Below are positions 16,746-25,233 of a DNA stretch of 64,000 bases, in pieces. Under the pieces are notes generated by a model. The model ran no database searches and was not told where the DNA came from. It saw only the letters and a list, made by a program, of their open reading frames with translations. The stretch spans positions 1 to 64,000 of the forward strand of contig CAJUSH010000003.1 in NCBI GenBank assembly GCA_910589045.1, read 5' to 3'. Position 1 is the first letter of the stretch, and each line of letters opens with the position of its first letter. The DNA is from an uncultured Eubacterium sp. (GTDB taxonomy: Bacteria > Bacillota_A > Clostridia > Lachnospirales > Lachnospiraceae). A program made the position numbers and the translations under genes.

Positions 16746-17381
16746 TTACCGCCACTGTGCTTCGGAAATTGTAAGCTTCTTTCGATACAAGAGTATTGCT
16801 GCCAGAAAGCCCGTGACAGTGCCGCCCAGATGTGCCCACGCATCCACGCCCTCTGTCGTAAAGCCGTAGCTGATATATGCCGCCATCGCGAGCAGCATGC
16901 GGCGTATGGAGATCGACTCAAATTTACCGCCGTTTCGCAGCACAACCCACAGAAGCGCCCCGATAATGCCGTAAATTGCACCCGAGGCACCCGCCGCCAC
17001 GGCATAATCGCCGCTTAGCTCCATCATCGTCAACGACATTGCCCCACCTCCCAGACCTGCCAGCAGATAGATGCATACAAATTTCCATTGACTGACGGCA
17101 CGCAAAAGCATATCTCCCAGAAAATACTGCATGAACATATTGCTGATCAGATGCTCCGCCCCGAAATGTAAAAACATGGAGGTAAAAAGCCGATACCACT
17201 CACCCGCCAGGACATCCGGCGCGAAAAGCGCACCGTGCGCATATTGAAAGCCTGCATCCCTCGTATCTCCCTGTACACGCAGTACAAGCCAGACTGCAAT
17301 ATTTACCGCAATGAGCGCCACATTCACATTCAGCCATTTTTTTCTTAACTCTTTTTCCTGCCTGATTCTTTTCTCATCCAT
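16746..17381 (-). CDS. rhomboid-family intramembrane serine protease
   Basis: This roughly 211-residue integral membrane protein has six or so transmembrane helices and the rhomboid catalytic pair: the serine in GASGAIYG and the histidine in the last-helix segment DAWAHLGG. The Asn-containing HLISNMFMQYFLG segment, typical of the family, is also present. It should cleave single-pass membrane proteins within the membrane. The start is uncertain because no Shine-Dalgarno precedes the ATG at 17381; the frame is open to 17429. It follows the FHA gene of the Tad operon by 68 bases and could be transcribed with it. Confidence 0.88.
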   Translation of the reverse strand: MDEKRIRQEKELRKKWLNVNVALIAVNIAVWLVLRVQGDTRDAGFQYAHGALFAPDVLAGEWYRLFTSMFLHFGAEHLISNMFMQYFLGDMLLRAVSQWKFVCIYLLAGLGGGAMSLTMMELSGDYAVAAGASGAIYGIIGALLWVVLRNGGKFESISIRRMLLAMAAYISYGFTTEGVDAWAHLGGTVTGFLAAILLYRKKLTISEAQWR

Positions 17382-17449
17382 AGGAAAACCATAGCATGGA
17401 AAGCATCTGCTGTCAATCAGCCGGTACACACTCGAACCTCAAATTTTTC

Positions 17450-18634
17450 TCAATAAAAAACATACTCCTCCCGGGCAAAGCGCAGCCGGTCCCCAGGCTT
17501 TACCTGACATTTTTGCTTATAGGGCAGTAATTTCCCGTTGATATATGTCCCGTTGCGGGAATTTAAATCCTCGATGTAATACGTCTGTTCCTCCCGCGTA
17601 ATCCGCGCATGGTTTCGGCTGACGCCGGCAGCGTGCAGCCTCCCGTCCGCCTGATCGTTTCTCCCTCCAACCAGGAAGGAATCTCCCTCGATGAGAAAGC
17701 TTTCCTCCCCTCCGGCACCCTGGTAGAGCAGCCGCCCTTCGGCATGCCCGGCTTCTCCCAAAAAAACCGTGGGATGTGCGCACTCTTGCGGCTTTTCCTC
17801 CGGCTCAAACAGGTAGGTCGTCTCTGCCGGTTCCTCCTTCTTCGCCTTCCGGAGACTTTCAAACCACGCCCGCGCGGAGACAACGGGCAGCTTCTCAAAC
17901 ATGCGCCGCGGCAGTGCGTCAGACACCTTCGGCCGCAGACGCCCGAAAAGCTGAGACTGTGCCGCTGCTTCTGGCACCGGGGCATATTCCTGTGTGCTTA
18001 CCGCCGGCTCCTTTGCACACTGCTTTGGCTCATCTGCCGCATACATCTCTTTTTCCGGGACAGACTGAATTTCCCCGGTCAAATTCCCGTTTCCCGACTG
18101 CTCCAGCACATACTGCCAGATGTCCGCATTTGGCTCCTGACATTTTTCGTACAGTCCGTAGCCGAGACGCACCGCATCCTTATCCTCGTGATTGATCAGT
18201 GGCAGGAGCTGCTCCATCAGCTCCCGCAGAGACTCCCTCGGCTCCTTCTGCCACAGCGGTTCATAGCAGAAGACCGCCTGCTCACCGGAAGGATCCAGAA
18301 AAATCTGCTCCGCCTGTAAAATTAGATGCTCACACTTCAGGTAAAAGCGCGGCAGCTCCTCCTGCAATGCCATAAGCCCGCCCAGCAGATGCCCGAACAG
18401 TCTGAAATTCAGCGGATGATGGCGCAGCCAGTCCGCAAGACTCTGTAAGCCCGTAATCTGATACCAGAAGGTCATATCTCCCTCGTGCTCCATCGTCACC
18501 CACTTCAAAAGCCCCGGAATCTGCTGACGCTCCATCATTTTTTCCGCCAGCTGTCCGTCCATATTGAGCGGCTGTCCCGGCTCGATCACAACCATATAGC
18601 TGTTCTTCAAATTTCTCTGATACCGTATATTCAT
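17450..18634 (-). CDS. FHA-domain protein of the Tad locus (DUF6382 + FHA)
   Basis: The 394-residue protein has an N-terminal region resembling DUF6382 (about 1-190), a variable Pro/Glu-rich linker and a C-terminal forkhead-associated domain (about 310-390) with the phosphothreonine-binding residues in GRNDQADG, SRNHARI and DLNSRNGTYING. FHA domains read Ser/Thr phosphorylation, so this may couple a kinase to pilus assembly. The start ATG lies inside the preceding TadE-like frame, 12 bases after AAGGGAG. It is the last gene of the Tad operon. Confidence 0.85.
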   Translation of the reverse strand: MNIRYQRNLKNSYMVVIEPGQPLNMDGQLAEKMMERQQIPGLLKWVTMEHEGDMTFWYQITGLQSLADWLRHHPLNFRLFGHLLGGLMALQEELPRFYLKCEHLILQAEQIFLDPSGEQAVFCYEPLWQKEPRESLRELMEQLLPLINHEDKDAVRLGYGLYEKCQEPNADIWQYVLEQSGNGNLTGEIQSVPEKEMYAADEPKQCAKEPAVSTQEYAPVPEAAAQSQLFGRLRPKVSDALPRRMFEKLPVVSARAWFESLRKAKKEEPAETTYLFEPEEKPQECAHPTVFLGEAGHAEGRLLYQGAGGEESFLIEGDSFLVGGRNDQADGRLHAAGVSRNHARITREEQTYYIEDLNSRNGTYINGKLLPYKQKCQVKPGDRLRFAREEYVFY

Positions 18635-18860
18635 GAACGAAATCTACTCCCTTCTCTATCAATTCCCTTTTCCAGATCCATTTCGGCGGACAGATCTCCT
18701 CAAGCTGCTCCCTGCACATTGCAGCCTGACGCACCTCGCCGTAATAATCCACACCAAGCAGCAGCCCTTTGAGGATCGCAAAGAGAAACAACGGCATCAG
18801 GATTGCCGACTCGATCGTATAGCCTGCCTGCAGGCGCTTAGCCCAAAGCCTGCCCATCAT
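18330..18860 (-). CDS. small TadE-like pseudopilin with a long out-of-frame overlap
   Basis: ATG at 18860 overlaps the stop of the prepilin peptidase (ATGA). The first 60-70 residues look like a TadE-type pseudopilin: short basic N-terminus, GYTIESAILMPLF cleavage/entry segment with the conserved Glu, then a hydrophobic helix, then an amphipathic tail. The frame does not stop before the FHA gene begins at 18634 and runs on to 18330, 305 bases inside it. The last 100 residues look like noise from the overlapping frame, so the natural C-terminus is doubtful (possible frameshift or lost stop codon). Confidence 0.6.
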   Translation of the reverse strand: MMGRLWAKRLQAGYTIESAILMPLFLFAILKGLLLGVDYYGEVRQAAMCREQLEEICPPKWIWKRELIEKGVDFVHEYTVSEKFEEQLYGCDRAGTAAQYGRTAGGKNDGASADSGAFEVGDDGARGRYDLLVSDYGLTESCGLAAPSSAEFQTVRASAGRAYGIAGGAAALLPEV

Positions 18861-19285
18861 GCGCCTGCCAGCATGCCCATATATGCCGCCAGCAAAAAGG
18901 GCACAAACGGTATGCAGTCTGTCCTCCGTTTTTTTCGCAGGGCAAGCAGGCCAAGTGCCCATATGCCGCACAGGACAAGGGCACCAAAAAACAGCGTCAA
19001 ATTTCGCTCCGGCCCCAGGTAAATGCCGGTTACCGTAAGCAGCACACCGTCCCCTGTACCGATTCTTCCCTCCGACGCAAGACCTAACAGAAGCAATACG
19101 ATGCCCACCAGCATACCCAGCAAAAGGCTTCCGATTGACAGCATACGAAACAGCATATGTAAAAAAATGCCTAAAATTCCAAATAAAAGCACAAAATTTA
19201 CCCGTATTTCCTTTCTTCGTATGTCCTGCGCCGTGCACACTGCCAGCATCCCTATCATTGCGATTTGTCCCCACATTTGCTGCAT
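18857..19285 (-). CDS. A24-type prepilin peptidase (TadV/CpaA-like)
   Basis: The 142-residue membrane protein has several transmembrane helices and the two aspartates of aspartic prepilin peptidases: the first in TAQDIRRKEI and the second in the GxGD motif RIGTGDG. It should cleave the leader of the Flp pilin and pseudopilins encoded upstream. AGGAGG lies nine bases before the ATG. It overlaps the end of the preceding TadE-like gene by 31 bases and the next gene by four, giving tight coupling. Confidence 0.9.
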   Translation of the reverse strand: MQQMWGQIAMIGMLAVCTAQDIRRKEIRVNFVLLFGILGIFLHMLFRMLSIGSLLLGMLVGIVLLLLGLASEGRIGTGDGVLLTVTGIYLGPERNLTLFFGALVLCGIWALGLLALRKKRRTDCIPFVPFLLAAYMGMLAGA

Positions 19286-20187
19286 ACATTTCTACCTCCT
19301 GCTTCCGAAATTTTTACCATATAGACGGTGCGCTTGAGCCCTCCGCACGAAAGGCTGCTATGGTAGCGGTCCCCGTAGTCGGTCACAAAGACCGTTCCTC
19401 CCGCCCCCTTGCCGCAGCTTTCACAGACCTTGTAAATCCCGCCCGATACATTGCGCAGTCCTCCCACCGAAGCCTTTCCCACGGCCCGGATACTCAGATC
19501 CAGATAGGAGCATGTCCTTGTCAGATGGTACACACTGCCCCTTGGCGTAATATAGACCCACAGCTCATCCTCCGTCCCGCCCTTTAACGTAATATCCCCA
19601 ATCCATTTTCTGCTGCGCGCACATTGCTGAAACCGGTACGAATAAAATCCCAGCAGCCGAACCGGCAGCTCCATCTCATAGGATGCGCGCAGTACGATAT
19701 CGTCCCCTGAAAAATCAGAGGAAAGCAGGGAAACCCCAAGTCCCCCGCCCCTGATCAAGCCGGTCGGACATCCGCTCTCCTCTAAGCCTGCCGCAAATGT
19801 CAGACACGCCTTTGCAAGCAGCTCCGTCTCTGCTTCCCGCTCCTGTTCCGACTCCGTATAGCACGCCGCGGCAAGCGTGCGTGAGGTAAACAAAAGCGCC
19901 TTCTCCATACACACCTGCACCTCAAGCACCCGGAACAAAAACAGGAAAAATACCATAAAGCAGATAAACAGCGGCATGATAACGACCATCTCCAGAGTGA
20001 TCGAAGCCCTTAAATATGCATCATAAGATGCCTCCTGTCCCAATTTTTTCTTTTGCTTTGTTGAGGAGAGAGCAAATTTACGTTTTGATATATTCATGAA
20101 AGAAAGATTTGAAAAAAACGGGGTGTAGTTATTTTCTATACTTGTCTTTTTATTTCTGTCATGGAACAGAGGCATCTTATGATACAT
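19255..20187 (-). CDS. TadE-like pseudopilin with two Cys/His motifs
   Basis: The 310-residue protein starts with a long basic leader (about 1-55), a TadE-type hydrophobic segment with its Glu (ASITLEMVVIMPLFICF, about 59-85) and a periplasmic-type domain. The C-terminal 100 residues hold two copies of a TxxGxxYHxxxxCxxL...VCxxCG pattern (about 210-258 and 265-306), which looks like a duplicated metal-binding unit. ATG at 20187 has GGAGG ten bases upstream. It is five bases downstream of the DUF5702 gene. Confidence 0.8.
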   Translation of the reverse strand: MYHKMPLFHDRNKKTSIENNYTPFFSNLSFMNISKRKFALSSTKQKKKLGQEASYDAYLRASITLEMVVIMPLFICFMVFFLFLFRVLEVQVCMEKALLFTSRTLAAACYTESEQEREAETELLAKACLTFAAGLEESGCPTGLIRGGGLGVSLLSSDFSGDDIVLRASYEMELPVRLLGFYSYRFQQCARSRKWIGDITLKGGTEDELWVYITPRGSVYHLTRTCSYLDLSIRAVGKASVGGLRNVSGGIYKVCESCGKGAGGTVFVTDYGDRYHSSLSCGGLKRTVYMVKISEAGGRNVCSKCGDKSQ

Positions 20188-20192
20188 ATTTT

Positions 20193-21731
20193 TTATTCCT
20201 CCGGTAAATAACCGTCCTGCACCGTGCCCGAAAATACCAAACGGTCTGTGCGTAGCCTTTGAAGCGTGACCATCGAGGAAAACAGCGGCGCCGCTTCGCA
20301 GGTAACCTCCCCTCGAAGGAACAGCGCCATGGAATCCATGCGCACCTGCCCATATCCGCTTTTTTGCCGCAGACGCTGCTCCATCAGATCCATCGCACGG
20401 TAATTTAACAATTTCTCGGACTTTAAATACAAAAGCTTTTGCAGATAACCCTCATAGTTCTCGCCTGATGCTTGCTCTTCGGCCTTCATTCCTCCCGTCA
20501 AAGCAGCTCCCAGCCCCGACAGGCTGCTCGTCCAGCTCTCCGCGGTTTTCATCCAGGGCACCCGCTTACCCGCGAGAAGCGTGCGCACGTCCAGCACACT
20601 CTCACCGAACGCCCACGCTGCCAAAATCCCCTGTGCGGCAGCCGGGATAACTGCGCTAAGTCCCAGGGGCGCTAAAAGCGCCGCTGCAACGGCATACGCT
20701 TCCTCCTTCTTTGCCGCATCTCCCTGCAGATAGAGAAAATTTGCGCCCTCCCGCAACAGTAAAAGCTCCTGTACGACCCTTTTCAAATTTTCCCGGTCAG
20801 ACAGCTTGCCCGCATGTATGTATTCCAATTCATAGTCAAGCGCACCGTCGCTTTTTTTCTCCGACGTGAAGCAGGAAAAATACGTATTTAAAAACTGGTG
20901 ATAGCAGAGCTTCTCATACCATCCGCCGCTATCCTTCCACGGCTCGTTTCCCTGCTGCAGGCTGCGGCGTTCTAGCGTATCTTTGTCGGAAATCGCTTTT
21001 TCCGAAACACGGCTGCCCTCGGGCAGCACCAGCGTGAGCAGATCCGTCTCCCTGAGCTTTTTAATGACCTCAATGGGATTTTCCACCGGAGCGGCAGGCG
21101 CCGCCGCACCTTCGTCCGGTTTCGATACGCCCGCCGCCTCCGGCGTGCGCTCCTGCGCCTGCTGCTCCTTTGCTGCCTCAAGCTCTGTCTGCGCATGATC
21201 AAGCGCCAGCCTGCTTTGTTTTCCCTGCTCCATCGTCTCATCTGACGATGCCAAGCGCTCCTGCAGCTTCCTTGCCAGCTCGAGGGGATAGCGCAGCTTC
21301 ATCGATTCCGCTGCCATCCGGCGGAACGGGGCACCGTTATAGTCTGTCGCGAGAACATAGTGGGTCACGACCGCGTCGCTTACGTCCATCTGATAAAAGT
21401 TCTGCGTATCCCACAACAACGACCCGGTCACCGCAGGCCGCAGGTTTTTCTGGCAAACCTCCTGCAGGCGGCTGTTCATCTGCGAAAAGCAAACCGTACC
21501 GCTGCCGTAGCCCACGTCCAGCAGAAAGATGCCGTATTCCTCAAACAATTCCCGGTTATATTCGGAAAGGACGGATTCCAGCGCATTCACACGGTTCATC
21601 TCTGCGTAGCTCTCCAGCCCCTCCACCCGGGCGGCCTCCAGCAGCGCCAGCAGAAAGGATGCCACCAGAAGCAGGGCGAGACTTGCAAACACCGTAATAC
21701 TTCCCCGGCAGGTCTTTGCTTTCTTACACAC
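20193..21731 (-). CDS. DUF5702 protein of the Tad locus
   Basis: The roughly 512-residue protein has an N-terminal TadG-like helix (GSITVFASLALLLVASFLL) and a large extracytoplasmic region with a Gln/Glu/Ala-rich coiled section. It matches the DUF5702 family, found in clostridial Tad loci and probably a minor pilus or secretion component. The start is set at GTG 21731, which overlaps the Flp pilin stop; a TTG 13 codons upstream is possible. The Shine-Dalgarno is weak in either case. Confidence 0.78.
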   Translation of the reverse strand: MCKKAKTCRGSITVFASLALLLVASFLLALLEAARVEGLESYAEMNRVNALESVLSEYNRELFEEYGIFLLDVGYGSGTVCFSQMNSRLQEVCQKNLRPAVTGSLLWDTQNFYQMDVSDAVVTHYVLATDYNGAPFRRMAAESMKLRYPLELARKLQERLASSDETMEQGKQSRLALDHAQTELEAAKEQQAQERTPEAAGVSKPDEGAAAPAAPVENPIEVIKKLRETDLLTLVLPEGSRVSEKAISDKDTLERRSLQQGNEPWKDSGGWYEKLCYHQFLNTYFSCFTSEKKSDGALDYELEYIHAGKLSDRENLKRVVQELLLLREGANFLYLQGDAAKKEEAYAVAAALLAPLGLSAVIPAAAQGILAAWAFGESVLDVRTLLAGKRVPWMKTAESWTSSLSGLGAALTGGMKAEEQASGENYEGYLQKLLYLKSEKLLNYRAMDLMEQRLRQKSGYGQVRMDSMALFLRGEVTCEAAPLFSSMVTLQRLRTDRLVFSGTVQDGYLPEE

Positions 21732-21933
21732 TTTTACTCTTTGAATTGATCGTGTCAAAAATATCACCAACTAATGAGGAGAGCTTCTCTTTAAAAATCA
21801 GCACCAGTCCGATGAGGACAACAAGAATCAGTATCATTTCCACGGTTCCGATCCCGTCCTCACTTCTTAAAAGCTCCGCCGCACGCCACATTTGGATGCG
21901 CGCCCTGATGATCCAGCGATCCAGTTTTTTCAT
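21724..21933 (-). CDS. Flp1-type major pilin
   Basis: This 69-residue pilin has a basic leader, the G-(I/T)-E processing and assembly segment (SEDGIGTVEMILILVVLIGLVLIF) and a short hydrophilic tail. It is the presumed main subunit of the Tad pilus, processed by the prepilin peptidase encoded downstream. AGGAGG lies upstream of the ATG. The tail is very short, as usual for Flp pilins. Confidence 0.88.
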   Translation of the reverse strand: MKKLDRWIIRARIQMWRAAELLRSEDGIGTVEMILILVVLIGLVLIFKEKLSSLVGDIFDTINSKSKSV

Positions 21934-21975
21934 AGGTTCCCTCCTGTTTTTCTCCTGTAATTCCTGCCGCCGGCC

Positions 21976-23265
21976 CTATAGCTGAAAGCTTGCAATGGCC
22001 GGAATCATGATCATAACAATGACCAGTCCAAGCATCAGCATCATAGGTAGCAGCAGCTTTGTCTCCAGCTCCTCGCCCCGCTTTTTTGCAAGGCTCTCCT
22101 GCGCCGCAAAGGCCTCCTGCACCTCCGTTTCCAGCAGTCTGCTAAGCCCTGCCGTTCCTTTGCGCAGATTTTGAACTAACAGCGTCGCAAATTTGCGGTA
22201 CACCTGCAAATTCAGCCGCTCCCCAAACTGCTCATACGCACGCCGCTCCCCGACGCCATCCCTGATTTGATGGTACGTAATCCGCATCTCCTCGTAGACA
22301 GGTGACGGGAGTGCTTCCTTTTTTTGTACCGTCTGTCTGTTCTCATAGCTTTGCACCATCCGCTCCCACGCACAGCTCACAGTCATGCCCGCTCCCAGCA
22401 GCAGGGCCATCTGGCTGAGCATCTGCGGATATTCCGCAAGCAAAAGCTCCTCCCGCTTCTGCTTCGCCTTTCGCATGTCACGCTTCCTTCCCACAGCCAC
22501 CGCCGCGATTGCGGCAAGCCCCAGCAAGAGCACGCTGTTGTGTGCCGTCCCGCGCTTTTCCTGCCAGCGCACCGCCCGCCCCGCCACTGTGGAAGGAAGG
22601 GAAAACACTTCGTTTGTCCCGGCATTGCGCGTGTCAAGCGCTTCCGCAAGCGCTGAAAAAAACTGTTCCCGCACACTCTTCTGCGGCGGATAGACCATCA
22701 TGGAAAAGCTGTGGACAAGCTCTGCCTCCTCATATCCAAGCGTCGCCGTCACCGCAACAAGTGTCCCCTCCGGCGTAAGTGCCTCTTCCATAAGCTCACC
22801 CTCCAAATTTACTTCCCGGTAGCTCCCAAAGCTCCAGCTTACCGACACGCGCCCGTTTAGCACGGAATCGGTCAGCACAACATTTTTTGAAATATGGTCC
22901 AGCGACTCGTTTTCTCCCAGAAAGACTTTCTCCAGCTGCGCCAGCGCTTCTGCAAACAGCTCCTGTAGCTCCCGCTTTGTCAGATGCCGGTTTTCCACAA
23001 CGACCCGATATGGCTCCTGCACCACAAGATCCTCCACATCCAGCAGGTAATCCTTTTGCATATCACCCTCCCCGGGCTGCGGGCGCAAAATCTCCTCCGG
23101 GGTCCCGGTCTGTGCCCCTTTCTCTTCCAGACACACCAGCACTCCAAATGCGCCGCTCACTGCCAGGATCAAAAAGTAGATGCCAAGCTCCTGCCGTTTT
23201 CCTTTTTTCACACAGACCAGATAGGCCGCCAGACCCACAAGCACTGTTCCTGCACATACATACAT
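21976..23265 (-). CDS. tadC: TadC-like type II/IV secretion inner-membrane protein
   Basis: The 429-residue protein has an N-terminal membrane segment, a long extracytoplasmic or soluble insert (about 60-230) and a C-terminal T2SSF domain (LLLAEYPQMLSQMALLLGAG through the last helix LMLGLVIVMIMIPA). It forms, with TadB, the membrane platform for the TadA motor. ATG at 23265 follows AGAGGG. The N-terminal insert is longer than in classical TadC. A duplicated TadB/TadC arrangement follows standard Tad order. Confidence 0.85.
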   Translation of the reverse strand: MYVCAGTVLVGLAAYLVCVKKGKRQELGIYFLILAVSGAFGVLVCLEEKGAQTGTPEEILRPQPGEGDMQKDYLLDVEDLVVQEPYRVVVENRHLTKRELQELFAEALAQLEKVFLGENESLDHISKNVVLTDSVLNGRVSVSWSFGSYREVNLEGELMEEALTPEGTLVAVTATLGYEEAELVHSFSMMVYPPQKSVREQFFSALAEALDTRNAGTNEVFSLPSTVAGRAVRWQEKRGTAHNSVLLLGLAAIAAVAVGRKRDMRKAKQKREELLLAEYPQMLSQMALLLGAGMTVSCAWERMVQSYENRQTVQKKEALPSPVYEEMRITYHQIRDGVGERRAYEQFGERLNLQVYRKFATLLVQNLRKGTAGLSRLLETEVQEAFAAQESLAKKRGEELETKLLLPMMLMLGLVIVMIMIPAIASFQL

Positions 23266-23276
23266 TTCTTTTCCCT

Positions 23277-24023
23277 CTAAACAAGTACAATTGTCTGCAT
23301 CATCCGCTCTGAGAGCGCGTAAGCGGACAAGTACACGGCCAGGCATGCACTCATCACACACACCCCCGGCAAATTCCCATACAGTATGTCAAAATATCCC
23401 GGGGAGGTCAGATTCAGATAGAGCAGGATCACAAGCGGCACAACATTCATGATCCGACTCTCCAGCCGCCTTGCCGCCAGATCAGCCGCCAGCTGGCGCT
23501 CAAGCTCGATCTTTTGCCCGATCTGCCCGGCGGTCGTCCGGATGATGCCGATAAAGTCTCCCCCGCTGCGCTTGGCAAAGAAAAACACCTGGCAAAAGCT
23601 GACCACATCCTCCATATCACTGCGCACTGCAAAATCCTTCAGCAGCTCCTCCAGCGGCACGTTCATAGCAAGGTGTGCCAGCAAATGCTGCAGCTCCTCC
23701 ACGATCAGCGCATGCTCCCCGTACATCTGCTCCATCTCACGCTTCGCCTCCCGCCATGCATTCTCCACGGAATAGCCGGCATTTAACGCCACCGCCACCG
23801 AGGAGATCGTCTCCTTAAACTGCCCGCACAGCTCCTGCTTTTGCTGCTGCAAAAGCTGCCGTGCCTTAATCCTCAGAAAAACCGGATAAAAGGGAATGAT
23901 TAAAATGACCGCAAAAACCGAATGATAAAAAAGATAGCTGACAAGCAGAATGAGAAACACCGCCTCCGTAAAATAGCGGACATGCTCCCCCAACGAATAC
24001 TGATACCTGTGATAATCACGCAT
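23277..24023 (-). CDS. tadB: TadB-like inner-membrane platform protein
   Basis: The 248-residue protein has N-terminal membrane helices, the T2SSF domain with the CGQFKETISSVAVALNAGYSVENAW helix pair, and two C-terminal helices. It anchors the TadA ATPase. The ATG at 24023 overlaps the TadA stop by eight bases (ATGCGTGA), so it is translationally coupled to tadA. Confidence 0.88.
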   Translation of the reverse strand: MRDYHRYQYSLGEHVRYFTEAVFLILLVSYLFYHSVFAVILIIPFYPVFLRIKARQLLQQQKQELCGQFKETISSVAVALNAGYSVENAWREAKREMEQMYGEHALIVEELQHLLAHLAMNVPLEELLKDFAVRSDMEDVVSFCQVFFFAKRSGGDFIGIIRTTAGQIGQKIELERQLAADLAARRLESRIMNVVPLVILLYLNLTSPGYFDILYGNLPGVCVMSACLAVYLSAYALSERMMQTIVLV

Positions 24024-25233
24024 AACCGGACTCCAATCCGGCGGCACGCAGCTTTTCTACGTGCATGAGCCTTCCGAGCCGTCTCCATTCACCGACGATC
24101 TTTCCCTCCCGCTCGCCGGTCTCCTCAAAGCGGTAGAGCGGCTGCAGACGGATTTCTCCCTGGCAGATACCTTCTACCTCCATAATATCCAGCACCTTGC
24201 GGGTGCGGTCCCGCAGCCTCCCCAGATGGATCAGGATGTCAACACCCGCCACGATCTGCCCGCGGATCGCACTCACCGGAAGCTCCATCCCCATGAGCAC
24301 CATTGTCTCCAGGCGCTTTAGCATGTCGTAGCAGGAATTTGCATGCCCGGTGCTCAGCGAGCCGTCGTGCCCCGTCTGCATCGCCTGTAGCATATCGAGC
24401 GCCTCCGCGCCTCTGCACTCCCCCACAAGAATCCGGTCCGGGCGCATCCGAAGCGCCGCCCGTATCAGCTGGCGAATGGAAATTTCCGCTACATTTTCCA
24501 GGTTTGCCGCCCGCATTTCCAGCCGCACGAGATTTGAAATCCCGTTCAGCTGCAGCTCCGCGGAATCCTCAATCGTGATCACGCGCTCACCCCCGGGAAT
24601 ATAGCCGGAGAGTGCATTTAAAAACGTCGTCTTTCCGGATCCGGTCCCGCCTGATACAAACATGTTATAGCCCGCCTGTACCATCCGCTTTAAAAACTCC
24701 GCAATTTCCTCCGAGAGGGACTCCCGTGCAAGCAAATCCCCCATCTGCATCGGATGTGCGGGAAACTTCCGGATCGTGATCACGGAGCCGTCAATCGCAA
24801 TCGGCGAGAGCACGATATTTACCCGGGATCCGTCCCGCAGCCTGGTATCCACAATCGGAACCGCCTCATTGACCATTCGGTTTCCCGCGGCCACGATAGA
24901 CTGGATCGTGTCCTCAAGCCTGTCCCTGCTCACAAACTGCTTCTCCCATTGCAGCAGCCGTCCGCTTTTTTCGTAAAAAATATGCTCATGGCCGTTTACC
25001 ATGATCTCGGTAATCTCCGGATCATTGATCAGCTCCTGCAGAATATCCAGTCCCCGCAGCGCATAAAATACCTGCTCCCTTGCAGCCTCCCGCTCCTTTA
25101 AGGACGGTCGAAATATGTCTTTTTCTTCTATAGACTCGTCAATCAAAGTCTGTATCTCTTCATTCGACATATTTCGCGATACATCCATCCGTGCGAGAAC
25201 ACGGCTTTTAATCTCCTCCACATAGTCCGTCAT
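24016..25233 (-). CDS. tadA: TadA/CpaF-family pilus assembly ATPase
   Basis: This 405-residue type II/IV secretion ATPase powers Flp pilus extension. The Walker A box SGGTGSGKTTF (about 194-204), the Asp-box region after VITIEDSAEL, the Walker B region RPDRILVGECRGAEA and the His-box STGHANS are all present, as is the N-terminal ITEIMVNG segment. The start overlaps the CpaE-like stop (ATGA). Complete and well conserved. Confidence 0.95.
   Translation of the reverse strand: MTDYVEEIKSRVLARMDVSRNMSNEEIQTLIDESIEEKDIFRPSLKEREAAREQVFYALRGLDILQELINDPEITEIMVNGHEHIFYEKSGRLLQWEKQFVSRDRLEDTIQSIVAAGNRMVNEAVPIVDTRLRDGSRVNIVLSPIAIDGSVITIRKFPAHPMQMGDLLARESLSEEIAEFLKRMVQAGYNMFVSGGTGSGKTTFLNALSGYIPGGERVITIEDSAELQLNGISNLVRLEMRAANLENVAEISIRQLIRAALRMRPDRILVGECRGAEALDMLQAMQTGHDGSLSTGHANSCYDMLKRLETMVLMGMELPVSAIRGQIVAGVDILIHLGRLRDRTRKVLDIMEVEGICQGEIRLQPLYRFEETGEREGKIVGEWRRLGRLMHVEKLRAAGLESGYA

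Noticed and set aside
18860..19289. upstream part of the 319-codon frame covering the prepilin peptidase
   Set aside because: The peptidase in the other frame has both catalytic aspartates and a strong ribosome site, so this part of the long frame is a shadow.
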